A stretch of 64,000 nt of DNA from Pontibacillus salicampi (GTDB lineage: Bacteria > Bacillota > Bacilli > Bacillales > BH030062), in assembly GCF_042434395.1 (NCBI RefSeq), contig NZ_JBHLTP010000002.1, positions 62,001 to 126,000 of the forward strand, written 5' to 3'. The translations under genes were made by a program, and so were the position numbers. Shown one piece after another: positions 33,093 to 41,826 of this stretch. The notes beneath the pieces were generated by a model. It saw only the letters and a list, made by a program, of their open reading frames with translations. It did no database searches and had not been told where the DNA came from. Each line of letters starts with the position of its first letter. Positions within the stretch are counted from its first letter, which is position 1.

Positions 33093-33971
33093 TCATCCAT
33101 CCTGTTTTTGTGCGGTAAGTGTATGCACTGTGAATTCTGGTTTACATAAAAATCGATAAGGAAGTCTGGTGGTGCCTAACCCTCTGCTCACATACAAGGA
33201 TTGATTGGAACGAATAGTATGCCAGCCCTCCACATATTGCTTAGCGTAGGGGGGAGTTACCATATGACCTAGAAATGGTATTTGTATTTGCCCACCATGG
33301 CTATGCCCGGACAACTGAATATCAAAAGGCTCTCCCTTGATATGCTCTACATAATCTGGTTCGTGACATAACAGCATCGTAAACGTATGCGCAGCCTGTG
33401 GTGGAAGTGCTCTTGAAATGTCTGGTTTCCCGAGCATCACATCATCAAGGCCGGAAACAATAAATTCCTCCCCATTGTAGGTTAGCGTTTTATGTTGATT
33501 CTGTAATAGGGTAAAGCCTCCTTTTTCCATATAGGTAGCAATAAGGTCTGTGCCGTATCCTCCATGATCATGGTTTCCGTATATCCAAAATTTACCTAAT
33601 GGCGCTGTGATCGAATCTAATAGACTAGCTGCTTGCTCTAGCATTTCAAAAGAAGCTTCATTTGGTGCATCGAATAAATCTCCTGTAAATAACAGCAGAT
33701 CACACTGCTGTTTGTTTATGTGGTGGACTAGCCTTTCAAATTGTGTAATATCATAATGGAACCCGAGATGGGTGTCGCTGAATTGAAGCACTCGTAAGCC
33801 TTCGAGCTGCGGAGGTATGTTTGAGGATATTATCTTTTCCTCCTGCACACTAAGCATGGACGGTTCCATGTATTTTGCGTAATAGTAAGAGCCTCCACTT
33901 AGACCTAACAAACTGATAGCTCCACCAAGCATCCGTTTCAAAAAGCTTCGGCGATTCATTTTATTATTCAT
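33093..33971 (-). CDS. ykuE: Tat-exported metallophosphoesterase, YkuE-like
   Basis: 292 residues. The N-terminus has a twin-arginine motif (NRRSFLKRM) followed by a hydrophobic segment, so it is a Tat substrate, as in B. subtilis YkuE. Metallophosphoesterase motifs are in order: FSDTHLG, TGDLFD, YGNHDHGG, CHEPDY and SGHSHGGQ. It probably hydrolyses phosphoesters at the cell wall. I prefer the ATG at 33971, but a GTG at 33980 is possible because neither has a strong ribosome binding site. Next to fadH, as in B. subtilis. Confidence 0.9.
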   Translation of the reverse strand: MNNKMNRRSFLKRMLGGAISLLGLSGGSYYYAKYMEPSMLSVQEEKIISSNIPPQLEGLRVLQFSDTHLGFHYDITQFERLVHHINKQQCDLLLFTGDLFDAPNEASFEMLEQAASLLDSITAPLGKFWIYGNHDHGGYGTDLIATYMEKGGFTLLQNQHKTLTYNGEEFIVSGLDDVMLGKPDISRALPPQAAHTFTMLLCHEPDYVEHIKGEPFDIQLSGHSHGGQIQIPFLGHMVTPPYAKQYVEGWHTIRSNQSLYVSRGLGTTRLPYRFLCKPEFTVHTLTAQKQDG

Positions 33972-34144
33972 TATATTCACGCTTTCTAGTAGAAAATCAT
34001 CTCTGTTAGTCTATGAAATAGATAGAAGCATTATAGCATATTTCCCTTTGTAACCTGAACGACTAGGTGAGAGATATTCATTTTTATATTTTGAAAGGGT
34101 TTTCAATAGGTGGTGAAGAATTCAATGAAGAAGGAGGGATACAT

Positions 34145-34912
34145 ATGCAAAATGAAGTTGTTATCGTTACCGGTGGATCTAACGGTATGGGATTGTATAT
34201 GGCGCAAAAATTTGTTGAAGAAGGTGCTAAGGTAGCTATCACTGGCAGAAACAAGGAAAAATTAGAAGCTGCTAAAAACGAGATTGCTGCTGGTAGTGTA
34301 GATCGAGTTCATACTATTGAAATGGACGTACGTAAGCCTGAGGATGTACAAAGAATGGTAGAGGAGACAGTGGACCATTTTGGAGCCATCCATCACTTAG
34401 TCAATAATGCTGCAGGTAACTTTATTGTACCAGCAGAGGAAATGTCCATTAATGGCTGGAATTCGGTTATTGATATTGTTCTAAACGGAACATTTTATTG
34501 CAGTAAGGCCGTTGGTGACTATTGGATTGAAAATAAAATTGAAGGAAACATATTAAATATTGTGGCTACCTACGCATGGAACGCTGGGCCTGGTGTGATG
34601 CATTCAGCCTGTGCCAAGTCTGGTGTATTAACGATGACTAGAACGTTAGCTGTCGAGTGGGGATATAAATACAATATCCGTACCAATGCTATTGCCCCTG
34701 GACCAATAGAAAGAACGGGAGGAGCAGATAAGTTATTCCAGTCAGAAGAAGCAGCAAAACGAACACTAAATTCCGTGCCCCTTGGAAGATTAGGGAAACC
34801 GGAAGAAATTGCCGACCTAGCACACTTTATACTTTCTGAGAAAGCTTCCTATATGAATGGGGAGGTAGTTACATTAGATGGCGGTCAGTGGTTAAATTCA
34901 TACCCTTTTTAA
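34145..34912 (+). CDS. fadH: 2,4-dienoyl-CoA reductase (SDR family), FadH/YkuF
   Basis: 255 residues. A short-chain dehydrogenase with TGGSNGMGLYMA (NADPH binding), NNAAGNF, the proton-relay region ATYAWNAGPGVMHSACAKSG and APGPIERTGGADKL, matching B. subtilis YkuF. It reduces 2,4-dienoyl-CoA in unsaturated fatty acid breakdown. The ATG at 34145 follows AGAAGGAGGGATACAT; an earlier frame from 34067 is not needed. It is divergent from ykuE. Confidence 0.92.
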   Translation: MQNEVVIVTGGSNGMGLYMAQKFVEEGAKVAITGRNKEKLEAAKNEIAAGSVDRVHTIEMDVRKPEDVQRMVEETVDHFGAIHHLVNNAAGNFIVPAEEMSINGWNSVIDIVLNGTFYCSKAVGDYWIENKIEGNILNIVATYAWNAGPGVMHSACAKSGVLTMTRTLAVEWGYKYNIRTNAIAPGPIERTGGADKLFQSEEAAKRTLNSVPLGRLGKPEEIADLAHFILSEKASYMNGEVVTLDGGQWLNSYPF

Positions 34913-34964
34913 TAGGTTAATCCGTTTCGACAACAAGAACTAACAAAGCCTATATCAAAAAAAT

Positions 34965-34990
34965 AAACCCTGGCAAATAAGCCGGGGTTT
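34965..34990. terminator. Bidirectional terminator between fadH and hemolysin III
   Basis: AAACCCTGGC and GCCGGGGTTT pair (one mismatch) with a 6-nt loop and A/T runs on both sides. The stop codon of the minus-strand gene lies at its edge. Confidence 0.75.
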
Positions 34991-35624
34991 AAATGATATA
35001 GAAGAAAATCGCAAAAAAGTGAGCTACCGTGCCAGCGATAACAAACAAGTGCCAAACAGCATGATGAAAGGTAAAGCCTCTCCATACATAGAAAATAGTG
35101 CCAATGGAGTACAGAATACCACCAATTACGAGGAGGACCAATCCTCCAAATGCAAGCTTAGCCATAAGTGGGTTCCATGCAAAAACAATAATCCATCCCA
35201 TCATGATGTAAAACAGGGTGGACAAAACGACGAACTTCTTCACAAAGAACATTTTAAACACTACACCTGCAACGGCAATGCCCCAAACGATACCAAACAT
35301 TGTCCATCCCAGTGTTCCTCCTAATAAAACGAGCAGTATAGGAGTGTAGGTACCAGCAATAAATAAATATATAGAAGCATGGTCGAGTATTTCAAAACGA
35401 TCCTTCCATTTACCAGACGGCATAGCATGGACAAGGGTGGAGGCTGCATACAGAGTTATCATCGTTGCTCCATAAATAGCTACCGAAACTATGTCAACTG
35501 GGCTTCCATTAAGACTTGCAAATACTACAAGCAATACAAGCGCTGCAATACTCAGAATCACTCCGACACCATGAGTTATTGCGTTAGCAACCTCTTCTTT
35601 TTTGGAAAATACGTGTGTCTCCAC
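34989..35624 (-). CDS. Hemolysin III / YqfA-YplQ family membrane protein
   Basis: 211 residues with seven membrane helices. It starts METHVFSKKEEVANAITHGVGVILSI, and contains YAASTLVHAMP, LDHASIYLFIAGTYTP and HHAVWHLFVIAG, the PAQR/hemolysin III signature with its metal-binding His residues. The family name comes from Bacillus cereus hemolysin III, though most members are thought to be receptors or lipid-related enzymes. Single gene. Confidence 0.9.
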   Translation of the reverse strand: METHVFSKKEEVANAITHGVGVILSIAALVLLVVFASLNGSPVDIVSVAIYGATMITLYAASTLVHAMPSGKWKDRFEILDHASIYLFIAGTYTPILLVLLGGTLGWTMFGIVWGIAVAGVVFKMFFVKKFVVLSTLFYIMMGWIIVFAWNPLMAKLAFGGLVLLVIGGILYSIGTIFYVWRGFTFHHAVWHLFVIAGTVAHFFAIFFYII

Positions 35625-35709
35625 TCAAAAACCTCTTCCTTTTATCGAATTATTTCCATTATATCTCTTCTTGGGTCCTACCTCCAAACGAATCGTTTAA
35701 CCTTAACAA

Positions 35710-35729
35710 AATCTAAAGATAATCTAAAG
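35710..35729 (+). promoter_or_regulatory. Direct repeats before the secreted protein gene
   Basis: AATCTAAAG occurs twice, 11 bp apart (35710-35718 and 35721-35729), about 60 bp before the start at 35791. Direct repeats with 11-bp spacing are typical of OmpR/PhoB-family response regulators such as the one at 36414. Autoregulation is inferred. Confidence 0.4.
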
Positions 35730-35790
35730 CATTTGTGAAAGATAAATGGTTAAGATAAACAGGAATTATAATAAAAAGGAGGAATTATCC

Positions 35791-36237
35791 TTGAAGAGAA
35801 AATCTTTCATGATACCGTTCGTTCTTCTGCTTTTGACTACTCCGCTGTCAACCCAGGCATCAGCAATGACTATTATTGATGCTACAGGTGTGGCGAAGGC
35901 AGCAACGGAATCTGCTCCTAAGCATCGTCATCAAAAATGGAAAGCTGCTCACATGATGAAATCTATAGTAACAGAATTGGATCTGACAAAAGAAGAGGTG
36001 CAAGAGTTTTATGCTAAAGGTTCGACGTTAAAGGAAGTGATTACGGCTAAGGGAAGGCAACCAGACGAGGTGAAGCAAGCCATTTTGAGTAAAAAAGAGG
36101 AGCGCATGAATGCCAAAGTAAAGGAAGACTGGATGACCGAGAAGAAAAAAGAAGCCATTCTAGAGCATTGCAGCTCGTGGTTTGATGAGCATCTTAACCA
36201 ACCTTTACCTAACAGGAAACAACATAAAGAGGAATGA
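35791..36237 (+). CDS. Secreted helical protein of unknown function
   Basis: 148 residues from TTG after AAAAAGGAGGAATTATCC. A Sec signal peptide is clear (basic KRK, hydrophobic core FMIPFVLLLLTTPL, cleavage after QASA). The mature part is helical and charged; HRHQKWKAAHMMKS, LDLTKEEVQEFYAKG and ILEHCSSWFDEHL are landmarks. No family recognised. It precedes a two-component system by about 175 bases, and direct repeats lie upstream, so it may be a target or input of that system. It ends at a hairpin (36242-36258). Confidence 0.75.
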   Translation: MKRKSFMIPFVLLLLTTPLSTQASAMTIIDATGVAKAATESAPKHRHQKWKAAHMMKSIVTELDLTKEEVQEFYAKGSTLKEVITAKGRQPDEVKQAILSKKEERMNAKVKEDWMTEKKKEAILEHCSSWFDEHLNQPLPNRKQHKEE

Positions 36238-36241
36238 CGAA

Positions 36242-36264
36242 GCCCAGGTTTCCTGGGCATTTTA
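36242..36264 (+). terminator. Terminator after the secreted protein
   Basis: GCCCAGG and CCTGGGC form a 7-bp stem with a 3-nt loop, followed by ATTTTA. Confidence 0.65.
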
Positions 36265-36413
36265 CGTGTGATAATAGAATAGCTGTGCTATGAAATAATT
36301 AAAACAGCAATGTCCTGCAGCAAAAAGTGGAAACAGGGTCATGATAATAAATACTACCCTAAGCTTAATTGTTGTTTTACAATAGGAATAACCTATAAGG
36401 AGGGGCAATAGAA

Positions 36414-37130
36414 ATGATGGAACAAACCAAAATTTTATTTGTAGATGACGATCAGGCCATAAGAGAGTCCGTCACTTCTTATTTATCGAATGAACAATTT
36501 GAGCTGCTAGAAGCTAGTGAAGGGAAAGAGGCAATTGATATCATCTCGGCTACTGCTGTTGACCTCGTTTTATTAGATATGATGATGCCGGGGATGGATG
36601 GTATGACTTGCCTTCGAGAAATTAGGTATAACTTCCCTGCTCTTCCTGTCATTATTCTAACAGCCAAGACTGATGAAATAGATACGCTTCTTGCACTGGA
36701 AATGGGGGCAGATGATTACATAACTAAACCGTTCAGCATTAGAGAGGTAACAGCGCGTGTCAAAACGCTGCTGCGCCGTAAAGAGGTGTACAAAGGGACG
36801 GAAGTGGAGAGCAGTAGAGGAGTAGAGTGGATTGAGCGTGGCCCCGTTTCAATCGATCCTGCAGCGTTTGAAGTGAAAGTAAACGGGGAGTCATTAAAGT
36901 TGACCCCAACAGAGTTTACGTTACTGCATACCCTTGCCGAGAAACCAGAGCGAGTGTTTTCAAGAATGCAGCTGTTATCTAGAGCGATGGGAGATGCATA
37001 TTTACAATATGATCGTTCCATTGATACACATATGAGCAACCTGCGTAAGAAACTCTCTGATGCATTGGGAGAAAAAGCTCCCATCGTGACCGTTCATGGT
37101 GTTGGCTATAAATATGGAGCATCTTCATGA
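36414..37130 (+). CDS. OmpR/PhoB-family response regulator
   Basis: 238 residues. Receiver domain with acidic pocket DDDQ, phosphoacceptor Asp55 (LLDMMMPG), and switch lysine in ITKPFS. The C-terminal winged-helix domain ends GVGYKYG. ATG follows AAGGAGGGGCAATAGAA; a second ATG is the next codon. Its stop overlaps the kinase start as ATGA. Specific stimulus unknown. Confidence 0.93.
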   Translation: MMEQTKILFVDDDQAIRESVTSYLSNEQFELLEASEGKEAIDIISATAVDLVLLDMMMPGMDGMTCLREIRYNFPALPVIILTAKTDEIDTLLALEMGADDYITKPFSIREVTARVKTLLRRKEVYKGTEVESSRGVEWIERGPVSIDPAAFEVKVNGESLKLTPTEFTLLHTLAEKPERVFSRMQLLSRAMGDAYLQYDRSIDTHMSNLRKKLSDALGEKAPIVTVHGVGYKYGASS

Positions 37131-38488
37131 ATTTGAAGGGGAAAATTGCTTTGTCCTTTCTGACAGTGATTTTATTATATGCAGGGGTTCAAGCTTACTT
37201 TATGAACCAGCAAACTAAAGAAGCGTTTCGGTCTTATTTAACACAGGAGGATAAACAAAAGCTGACAGGGTATTATCGTTTCTTTCAGGATAAGGTTAAG
37301 AATGCCGGGATGGATAGTATAGAGGGAAAAACAATTCAAATTAGGCCGCCATTCCTAGAGAAGAATGGATCTTTGTTTGTTGAAAAGCAGTTAGATCATG
37401 TGCATGTTGCAAATGTTGACAAAGTCATTATCGCCTCTGACCAAGAAGAAAGAATCGGGGATACGATTCCAGATTCGCCTACCTTTCAAAAGGAACTAAC
37501 CTTGAATGAGGAGACGGTTGGGTACGTTTGGCTTGAAACAAAAACGAGCGGCATATTTTCCAAAATAGAAGAATCCTTTATTGATGGACTGCAGCGTGCT
37601 TCCCTCTTATCGTTCATCGTAGGTCTTGGTATTGCCTTTTTAGTCAGCTTGTTCTTAGTGAGAAAGATAACTTCTCCTCTGAAAAAGCTCACACAGGATG
37701 TGCGTCATTTTTCGGAGGATTTTTCAAACAAGCCTGCTCCACTTCAAACAAATGATGAGTTTGCTGTTCTGTCTAAGGCTTTTCTAGCGTTGTGGAACAA
37801 GATTGAAGAGAATGAAACGATAAGAAAGCAATTAGTAGCAGATGTTGCCCACGAGTTACGTACACCATTAACTGTCCTCATGAATCGCTTTGAAGCGATA
37901 CAAGATGGAATTGTAGAGCCAAATCAGAATGAAATGGCAAAGATGTATGATGAGGTGTATCGTTTAACTCGCCTCGTGAATGATTTACAGGAGTTAAGTT
38001 TGGCGGATGCTGGCCGGTTAACATTAAACCCTGCTTCCACCAGTATTAATTCCTTAGTTCTAAAAGTGATAGAAGCAATGAATCCACTTGCAGAACAGAA
38101 AGAAGTAGCCATTATCCCTCATTTACCTGATGAACAGGTTATCGCAGATATTGATGAAGACCGCATTCGCCAAATAATTATTAATGTGATTGGAAACGGA
38201 ATTCGACATAGCCCTTCCGGAGGAGTGTTAACCATAGCATTAGAACAAAATGAAGACTGGATTAAAGTACATATAAAGGATGAGGGAGAGGGGATCGCAA
38301 GAGATGAGCTCCCATATGTATTTGAGCGTTTTTATCGTAAAGAGAGATCGCGTACGAGAACGAACGGAGGAGCAGGCTTAGGGCTTGCTATTGCGAGGGG
38401 CTACGCGGAAGCTCATAAAGGTACGCTTACCGTCACCTCAACAATAGGAGAAGGGAGCTGCTTTACGTTATCCCTGCCAGTTGATTAG
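37127..38488 (+). CDS. Sensor histidine kinase, partner of the regulator
   Basis: 453 residues. Two membrane helices (about 7-22 and 166-186) frame an extracytoplasmic sensor region of about 140 residues. A HAMP domain follows, then HisKA with His242 (VADVAHELRTPL) and a HATPase domain with N-box IINVIGNGIRHSP, DEGEGI and GAGLGLAIARG. It overlaps the response regulator gene by four bases and precedes ykuI by 15 bases, so all three could be one transcript. The pair resembles YkoGH-type systems in size, but the ligand is unknown. Confidence 0.93.
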   Translation: MNLKGKIALSFLTVILLYAGVQAYFMNQQTKEAFRSYLTQEDKQKLTGYYRFFQDKVKNAGMDSIEGKTIQIRPPFLEKNGSLFVEKQLDHVHVANVDKVIIASDQEERIGDTIPDSPTFQKELTLNEETVGYVWLETKTSGIFSKIEESFIDGLQRASLLSFIVGLGIAFLVSLFLVRKITSPLKKLTQDVRHFSEDFSNKPAPLQTNDEFAVLSKAFLALWNKIEENETIRKQLVADVAHELRTPLTVLMNRFEAIQDGIVEPNQNEMAKMYDEVYRLTRLVNDLQELSLADAGRLTLNPASTSINSLVLKVIEAMNPLAEQKEVAIIPHLPDEQVIADIDEDRIRQIIINVIGNGIRHSPSGGVLTIALEQNEDWIKVHIKDEGEGIARDELPYVFERFYRKERSRTRTNGGAGLGLAIARGYAEAHKGTLTVTSTIGEGSCFTLSLPVD

Positions 38489-38503
38489 TAAGGAGGAAAC
38501 AGG

Positions 38504-39718
38504 ATGGATCCGATGGATGTTATGGAGCAGCTGGACCAAATCAAACCAGCTTATCAGCCTATATTTTCTGCAATAAAGCATGATGTAATGGGGTATGAAG
38601 TGTTAGGGAGAATAAAGGAGAATGAGGAATGGGTTAGTCTTGGGTCTTTCTTTCATGATTCTCAAGTACCTGATGAATTTAAGGTGGAAATTGATAATAA
38701 CCTGCTAACTCAAGCGGTACAGGATTTAATGGATAAGGGAGATACGAAAAGTTGCTTGTTTGTTAATAGGACAGCAAAGCAGTTAATGTGGGATGGAGAA
38801 CATCTCATTGAAACGTTAGCACCCTTCCACGAACAGGGGTTTGCATATCACAGAATTGTATTGGAAATAACAGAACATGATTTCGATGAGGATTTCAAAA
38901 GCCTTTCGCATCTCCTTTTATATTATAAAACGTTTGGTATTCAGATAGCCATCGATCGAGTTGGAGAGAAAAGCTCTAACCTAGACCGGTTGCGACAGCT
39001 TGAGCCCCACATTATTAAAATCGATAGTAAAATACTTCGAAACAATGATTCTAGTAATCATCAGGACATACTGTATTCCTTATCTTTCCTGGCTAGAAGG
39101 ATTGGGGCTGCTATGTTGTTTGAGAACATTGAAGATTCCTTCCAGCTGTATTACGCTTGGAAACATGGAGGGAGATTTTACCAAGGGTATTATTTGGAAA
39201 GACCATCCTTTTCTTTTTTAGATGCCTTTGCGAGAGAGAAGCTTATTAAGGAGCAGGTAGATTCATTTATCCGGAGGGAAAAGAGTCTCATCGAGGATCG
39301 AATAGCATTTGTTTTGAAATGGGACCAGCGGATGCGAGGACTTCTTGACTATTGGAGCGGTAACAGGAAGGTAGACTCCTTTATAGAAAGAGTGGCTCGT
39401 TATTTCGATGAAGAAAGTTTTCGTATATATGTGTGCGATAGCAATGGACAACAAATATCCTCTAACTATCGTAAGTATGGGGAAGAATGGGAAAAGGAAG
39501 CGGACATAGTGGGGACCAACTGGGCGTTTCGGCCGTATTTCTTAGAGAATATGGTACAAATGAGAACGTGGAATAAAGGGAGGCTCTCTGACCTCTATTC
39601 AGATATTGATACAAGGGAGATGGTTCGCACATTTAGCTTTCCGCTCTCAGCTCATTTTTATATCTTTATTGATATCCGGTATTCTTACATTTATGAGCAT
39701 GAATGTTTATTGATTTAA
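38504..39718 (+). CDS. ykuI: EAL-domain protein YkuI
   Basis: 404 residues, a close match to B. subtilis YkuI. An EAL domain (about 1-250, with YEVLGR in place of the classical EAL, LEITEHDF, FENIEDSFQLYYAWKHGGRFYQGYYL) is followed by a PAS-like C-terminal domain ending FSFPLSAHFYIFIDIRYSYIYEHE. B. subtilis YkuI binds cyclic di-GMP with weak or no reported hydrolysis. It lies directly behind the two-component system. The ATG follows AAGGAGGAAACAGG. Terminator at 39723. Confidence 0.93.
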   Translation: MDPMDVMEQLDQIKPAYQPIFSAIKHDVMGYEVLGRIKENEEWVSLGSFFHDSQVPDEFKVEIDNNLLTQAVQDLMDKGDTKSCLFVNRTAKQLMWDGEHLIETLAPFHEQGFAYHRIVLEITEHDFDEDFKSLSHLLLYYKTFGIQIAIDRVGEKSSNLDRLRQLEPHIIKIDSKILRNNDSSNHQDILYSLSFLARRIGAAMLFENIEDSFQLYYAWKHGGRFYQGYYLERPSFSFLDAFAREKLIKEQVDSFIRREKSLIEDRIAFVLKWDQRMRGLLDYWSGNRKVDSFIERVARYFDEESFRIYVCDSNGQQISSNYRKYGEEWEKEADIVGTNWAFRPYFLENMVQMRTWNKGRLSDLYSDIDTREMVRTFSFPLSAHFYIFIDIRYSYIYEHECLLI

Positions 39719-39722
39719 TTTA

Positions 39723-39748
39723 GGATCTCCAGGGGGAGGTCCTTTTTT
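39723..39748 (+). terminator. Terminator after ykuI
   Basis: GGATCTCC and GGAGGTCC form an 8-bp stem with a 4-nt loop, followed by TTTTTTA. Confidence 0.85.
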
Positions 39749-40048
39749 ATTGGAAAGTGTGGTTGTGTAGAAAGGAACTATTATTGCTTTTCCTGCCTTA
39801 ATCTTCTTGTAGATAACGATTCCTGAACAACTCCATGTGACTATTAAGAAATATAACGATGCCAAGCGTCAACATAACTAGACAATAGACAGCTTTTTTC
39901 GTCAAATAGTTGAGCAAGTAGTTTGGGAGAAGCGGTAAATACAGTCAGGGCTTGTCATATCATGAAAGTAATTTACGAACGAATAATCAGCTTTTGCATA
40001 TCATATATTGGTAGAATACTAGATACAATGAGAAAGAAGGGATTGCCC
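39749..40048. other. Intergenic region with no confident gene
   Basis: A minus-strand 35-codon frame (39798-39905, TTG start, one hydrophobic helix) lacks a ribosome binding site and is not called. No clear promoter was found. Otherwise nothing recognisable. Confidence 0.4.
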
Positions 40049-40180
40049 ATGCAATATCATTGTCCTCATTGCTGTACGTTGTACACAGAGTCAGCTATGT
40101 ATTGTGCTAGGTGCGGCCATCAGCAATTAGTACCTATTAAGATTGAGGTTCAAAAGCAGGATGATAGCAAGAAACAATAG
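40049..40180 (+). CDS. Small zinc-ribbon protein (43 aa)
   Basis: 43 residues: MQYHCPHCCTLYTESAMYC followed by ARCGHQQLVPIKIEVQKQ. Two CxxC pairs (CPHC and CARC) make a compact zinc ribbon. ATG at 40049 is placed 8 bases after GAAGGG. A hairpin with a Shine-Dalgarno-like arm (GGAGGAGA / TCTCCTCC, 40180-40199) overlaps its stop. Function unknown; it may be a regulatory or ribosome-associated small protein. Confidence 0.6.
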   Translation: MQYHCPHCCTLYTESAMYCARCGHQQLVPIKIEVQKQDDSKKQ

Positions 40181-40390
40181 GAGGAGATTCCTCTCCTCCA
40201 TAACTACCTTACATACAAAAAAGCGCCTAGCATATCGAGGTTCTAAAACGAGCGGCTTCATTTCAGGAGGGAAGGGAGACTGGTCGTAATTTATAGGAAA
40301 ATATGCTACACTGTAAAATGGGAATCGAAGAAATGGAAGTACTCATATGCTTGGCTCCTCCATGTGTGAAACTAGAAGGAGTGTAACACA

Positions 40391-40837
40391 GTGATTAGTG
40401 TTCAAAAAGAAGGATTAGAAAAATATTCCATGCAGGAGATGATGATACCTTCAGAAAAAGTAGCTCATGTCCAAGGCGGAAACCCAATGGAACATGCGCT
40501 GTTAGTTCTGGTAAAGTCTGGTTATTCGGCAGTCCCTGTATTAGATGCTGAATACAAGCTGAAAGGTATTATTAGTAAAACCAATATCATTGAAAATATG
40601 CTTGGTGTAGAGCAATTTGAGTTAGATTGCCTTTCTGAGATGACGGTAGAGGAGGTCATGAATACAGATATTCCATACCTGAAACCAGAGGCTACTTTCT
40701 CAGATGGACTGCATTCAGTCATTGATCATCCATTTGTGTGTGTAATTGATGAAAAGGGCTATTTTGAAGGAATTCTAACAAGAAGAGCTATTTTAAAACG
40801 AATTAATCAACATATTCACACGAATCATGAATCATAA
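40391..40837 (+). CDS. ykuL: CBS-domain protein YkuL
   Basis: 148 residues from GTG after AGAAGGAGTGTAACACA. Two CBS motifs: the first around SGYSAVPVLDAEYKLKGIISKTNIIENML, the second around FVCVIDEKGYFEGILTRRAILKRI. B. subtilis YkuL is a stand-alone CBS protein; these modules bind adenine nucleotides (c-di-AMP binding has been shown for relatives such as DarB). It lies between ykuI and dapH as expected. Confidence 0.88.
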   Translation: MISVQKEGLEKYSMQEMMIPSEKVAHVQGGNPMEHALLVLVKSGYSAVPVLDAEYKLKGIISKTNIIENMLGVEQFELDCLSEMTVEEVMNTDIPYLKPEATFSDGLHSVIDHPFVCVIDEKGYFEGILTRRAILKRINQHIHTNHES

Positions 40838-40838
40838 C

Positions 40839-40878
40839 AAATTGTTGGATCCTCTTTACTGGATCCAACAATTTTTAT
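40839..40878 (+). terminator. Terminator after ykuL
   Basis: AAATTGTTGGATCC and GGATCCAACAATTT form a perfect 14-bp stem with an 8-nt loop, followed by Ts. Confidence 0.95.
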
Positions 40879-41038
40879 ATTCATAGAGAGTAGTTAATAC
40901 AACACACGTTCTGTTATTTTTGACTTGTGTGCCTTCTTACACTCTTAGCTATAGGAAGTTAGGCTTGTCACTGCTAGCTTTTATTTGATAAAGTAAAGGA
41001 ATAAGTGAGATTTTTCTACATAACAAGGAGGACTAGAC

Positions 41039-41758
41039 ATGGAACAAATGGATGCAAATGAAATTATTTCGTTTATTTCAAACAGTACAAAATCAACACC
41101 TGTCAAAGTATATATAAAAGGTGATAATCTTAAAACATTACATTTCGGAGAACACGTAAGAGCGTTCGTGGACAACGAAACGGGTGTTTTATTCGGGGAA
41201 TGGAAAGACGTTGAACCTAAATTAAAGGAGCATGAGGCTGCTATTGAAGATTACGTCGTGGAAAATGATCGACGCAACTCGGCAATCCCTACTCTTGACT
41301 TGAAGAACATCAATGCTCGAATTGAACCAGGTGCTATTATTCGCGACCAGGTAGAGATTGGAGATGGTGCAGTTATTATGCTTGGTGCAGCAATCAATAT
41401 TGGTTCTGTAGTAGGCGAAGGTACAATGATTGACATGAACGCAGTACTTGGCGGACGTGCGACAGTTGGTAAAAATTGTCACATTGGTGCTGGTGCAGTA
41501 TTAGCTGGTGTAATTGAACCACCATCTGCCAAGCCCGTTGTAGTAGAAGATGGGGTTGTAGTAGGCGCTAATGCGGTAATCCTCGAAGGAGTTACTGTTG
41601 GCGAAGGATCTGTAGTAGCATCTGGTGCCATTGTAACGAAAGATGTTCCACCTAACACCGTCGTAGCTGGAACCCCTGCGAAGGTTATAAAAGAAATCGA
41701 CGAACAGACAAAAGGAAAAACAGAAATTAAACAAGAACTACGTAAATTAGACAATTAA
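41039..41758 (+). CDS. dapH: Tetrahydrodipicolinate N-acetyltransferase
   Basis: 239 residues. An N-terminal helical domain (1-90) is followed by a left-handed beta-helix made of hexapeptide repeats ([LIV]GxGAxI type) and a helical C-terminus. Full length and closely matching B. subtilis DapH (YkuQ). It acetylates tetrahydrodipicolinate from acetyl-CoA, the first committed step of the acetylated DAP branch. ATG after ACAAGGAGGACTAGAC. A terminator at 41768 partly separates it from dapL. Confidence 0.95.
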   Translation: MEQMDANEIISFISNSTKSTPVKVYIKGDNLKTLHFGEHVRAFVDNETGVLFGEWKDVEPKLKEHEAAIEDYVVENDRRNSAIPTLDLKNINARIEPGAIIRDQVEIGDGAVIMLGAAINIGSVVGEGTMIDMNAVLGGRATVGKNCHIGAGAVLAGVIEPPSAKPVVVEDGVVVGANAVILEGVTVGEGSVVASGAIVTKDVPPNTVVAGTPAKVIKEIDEQTKGKTEIKQELRKLDN

Positions 41759-41767
41759 GCAATGCAA

Positions 41768-41797
41768 AAGCAGGAGAGGGTTCTCCTGCTTTTTTTA
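41768..41797 (+). terminator. Terminator between dapH and dapL
   Basis: AGCAGGAGA and TCTCCTGCT form a 9-bp stem with a 4-nt loop, followed by TTTTTT. It implies partial termination or a separate dapL promoter. Confidence 0.85.
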
Positions 41798-41826
41798 TCA
41801 TTCTTATACATTCGGAGGTGAAGGAC

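Noticed and set aside
39798..39905. A 35-codon minus-strand frame with one hydrophobic helix
   Set aside because: TTG start and no Shine-Dalgarno; may be a relic, but not supported as a gene.
41222..41754. Several minus-strand frames within dapH
   Set aside because: They mirror the hexapeptide repeat of dapH and have no start signals of their own.
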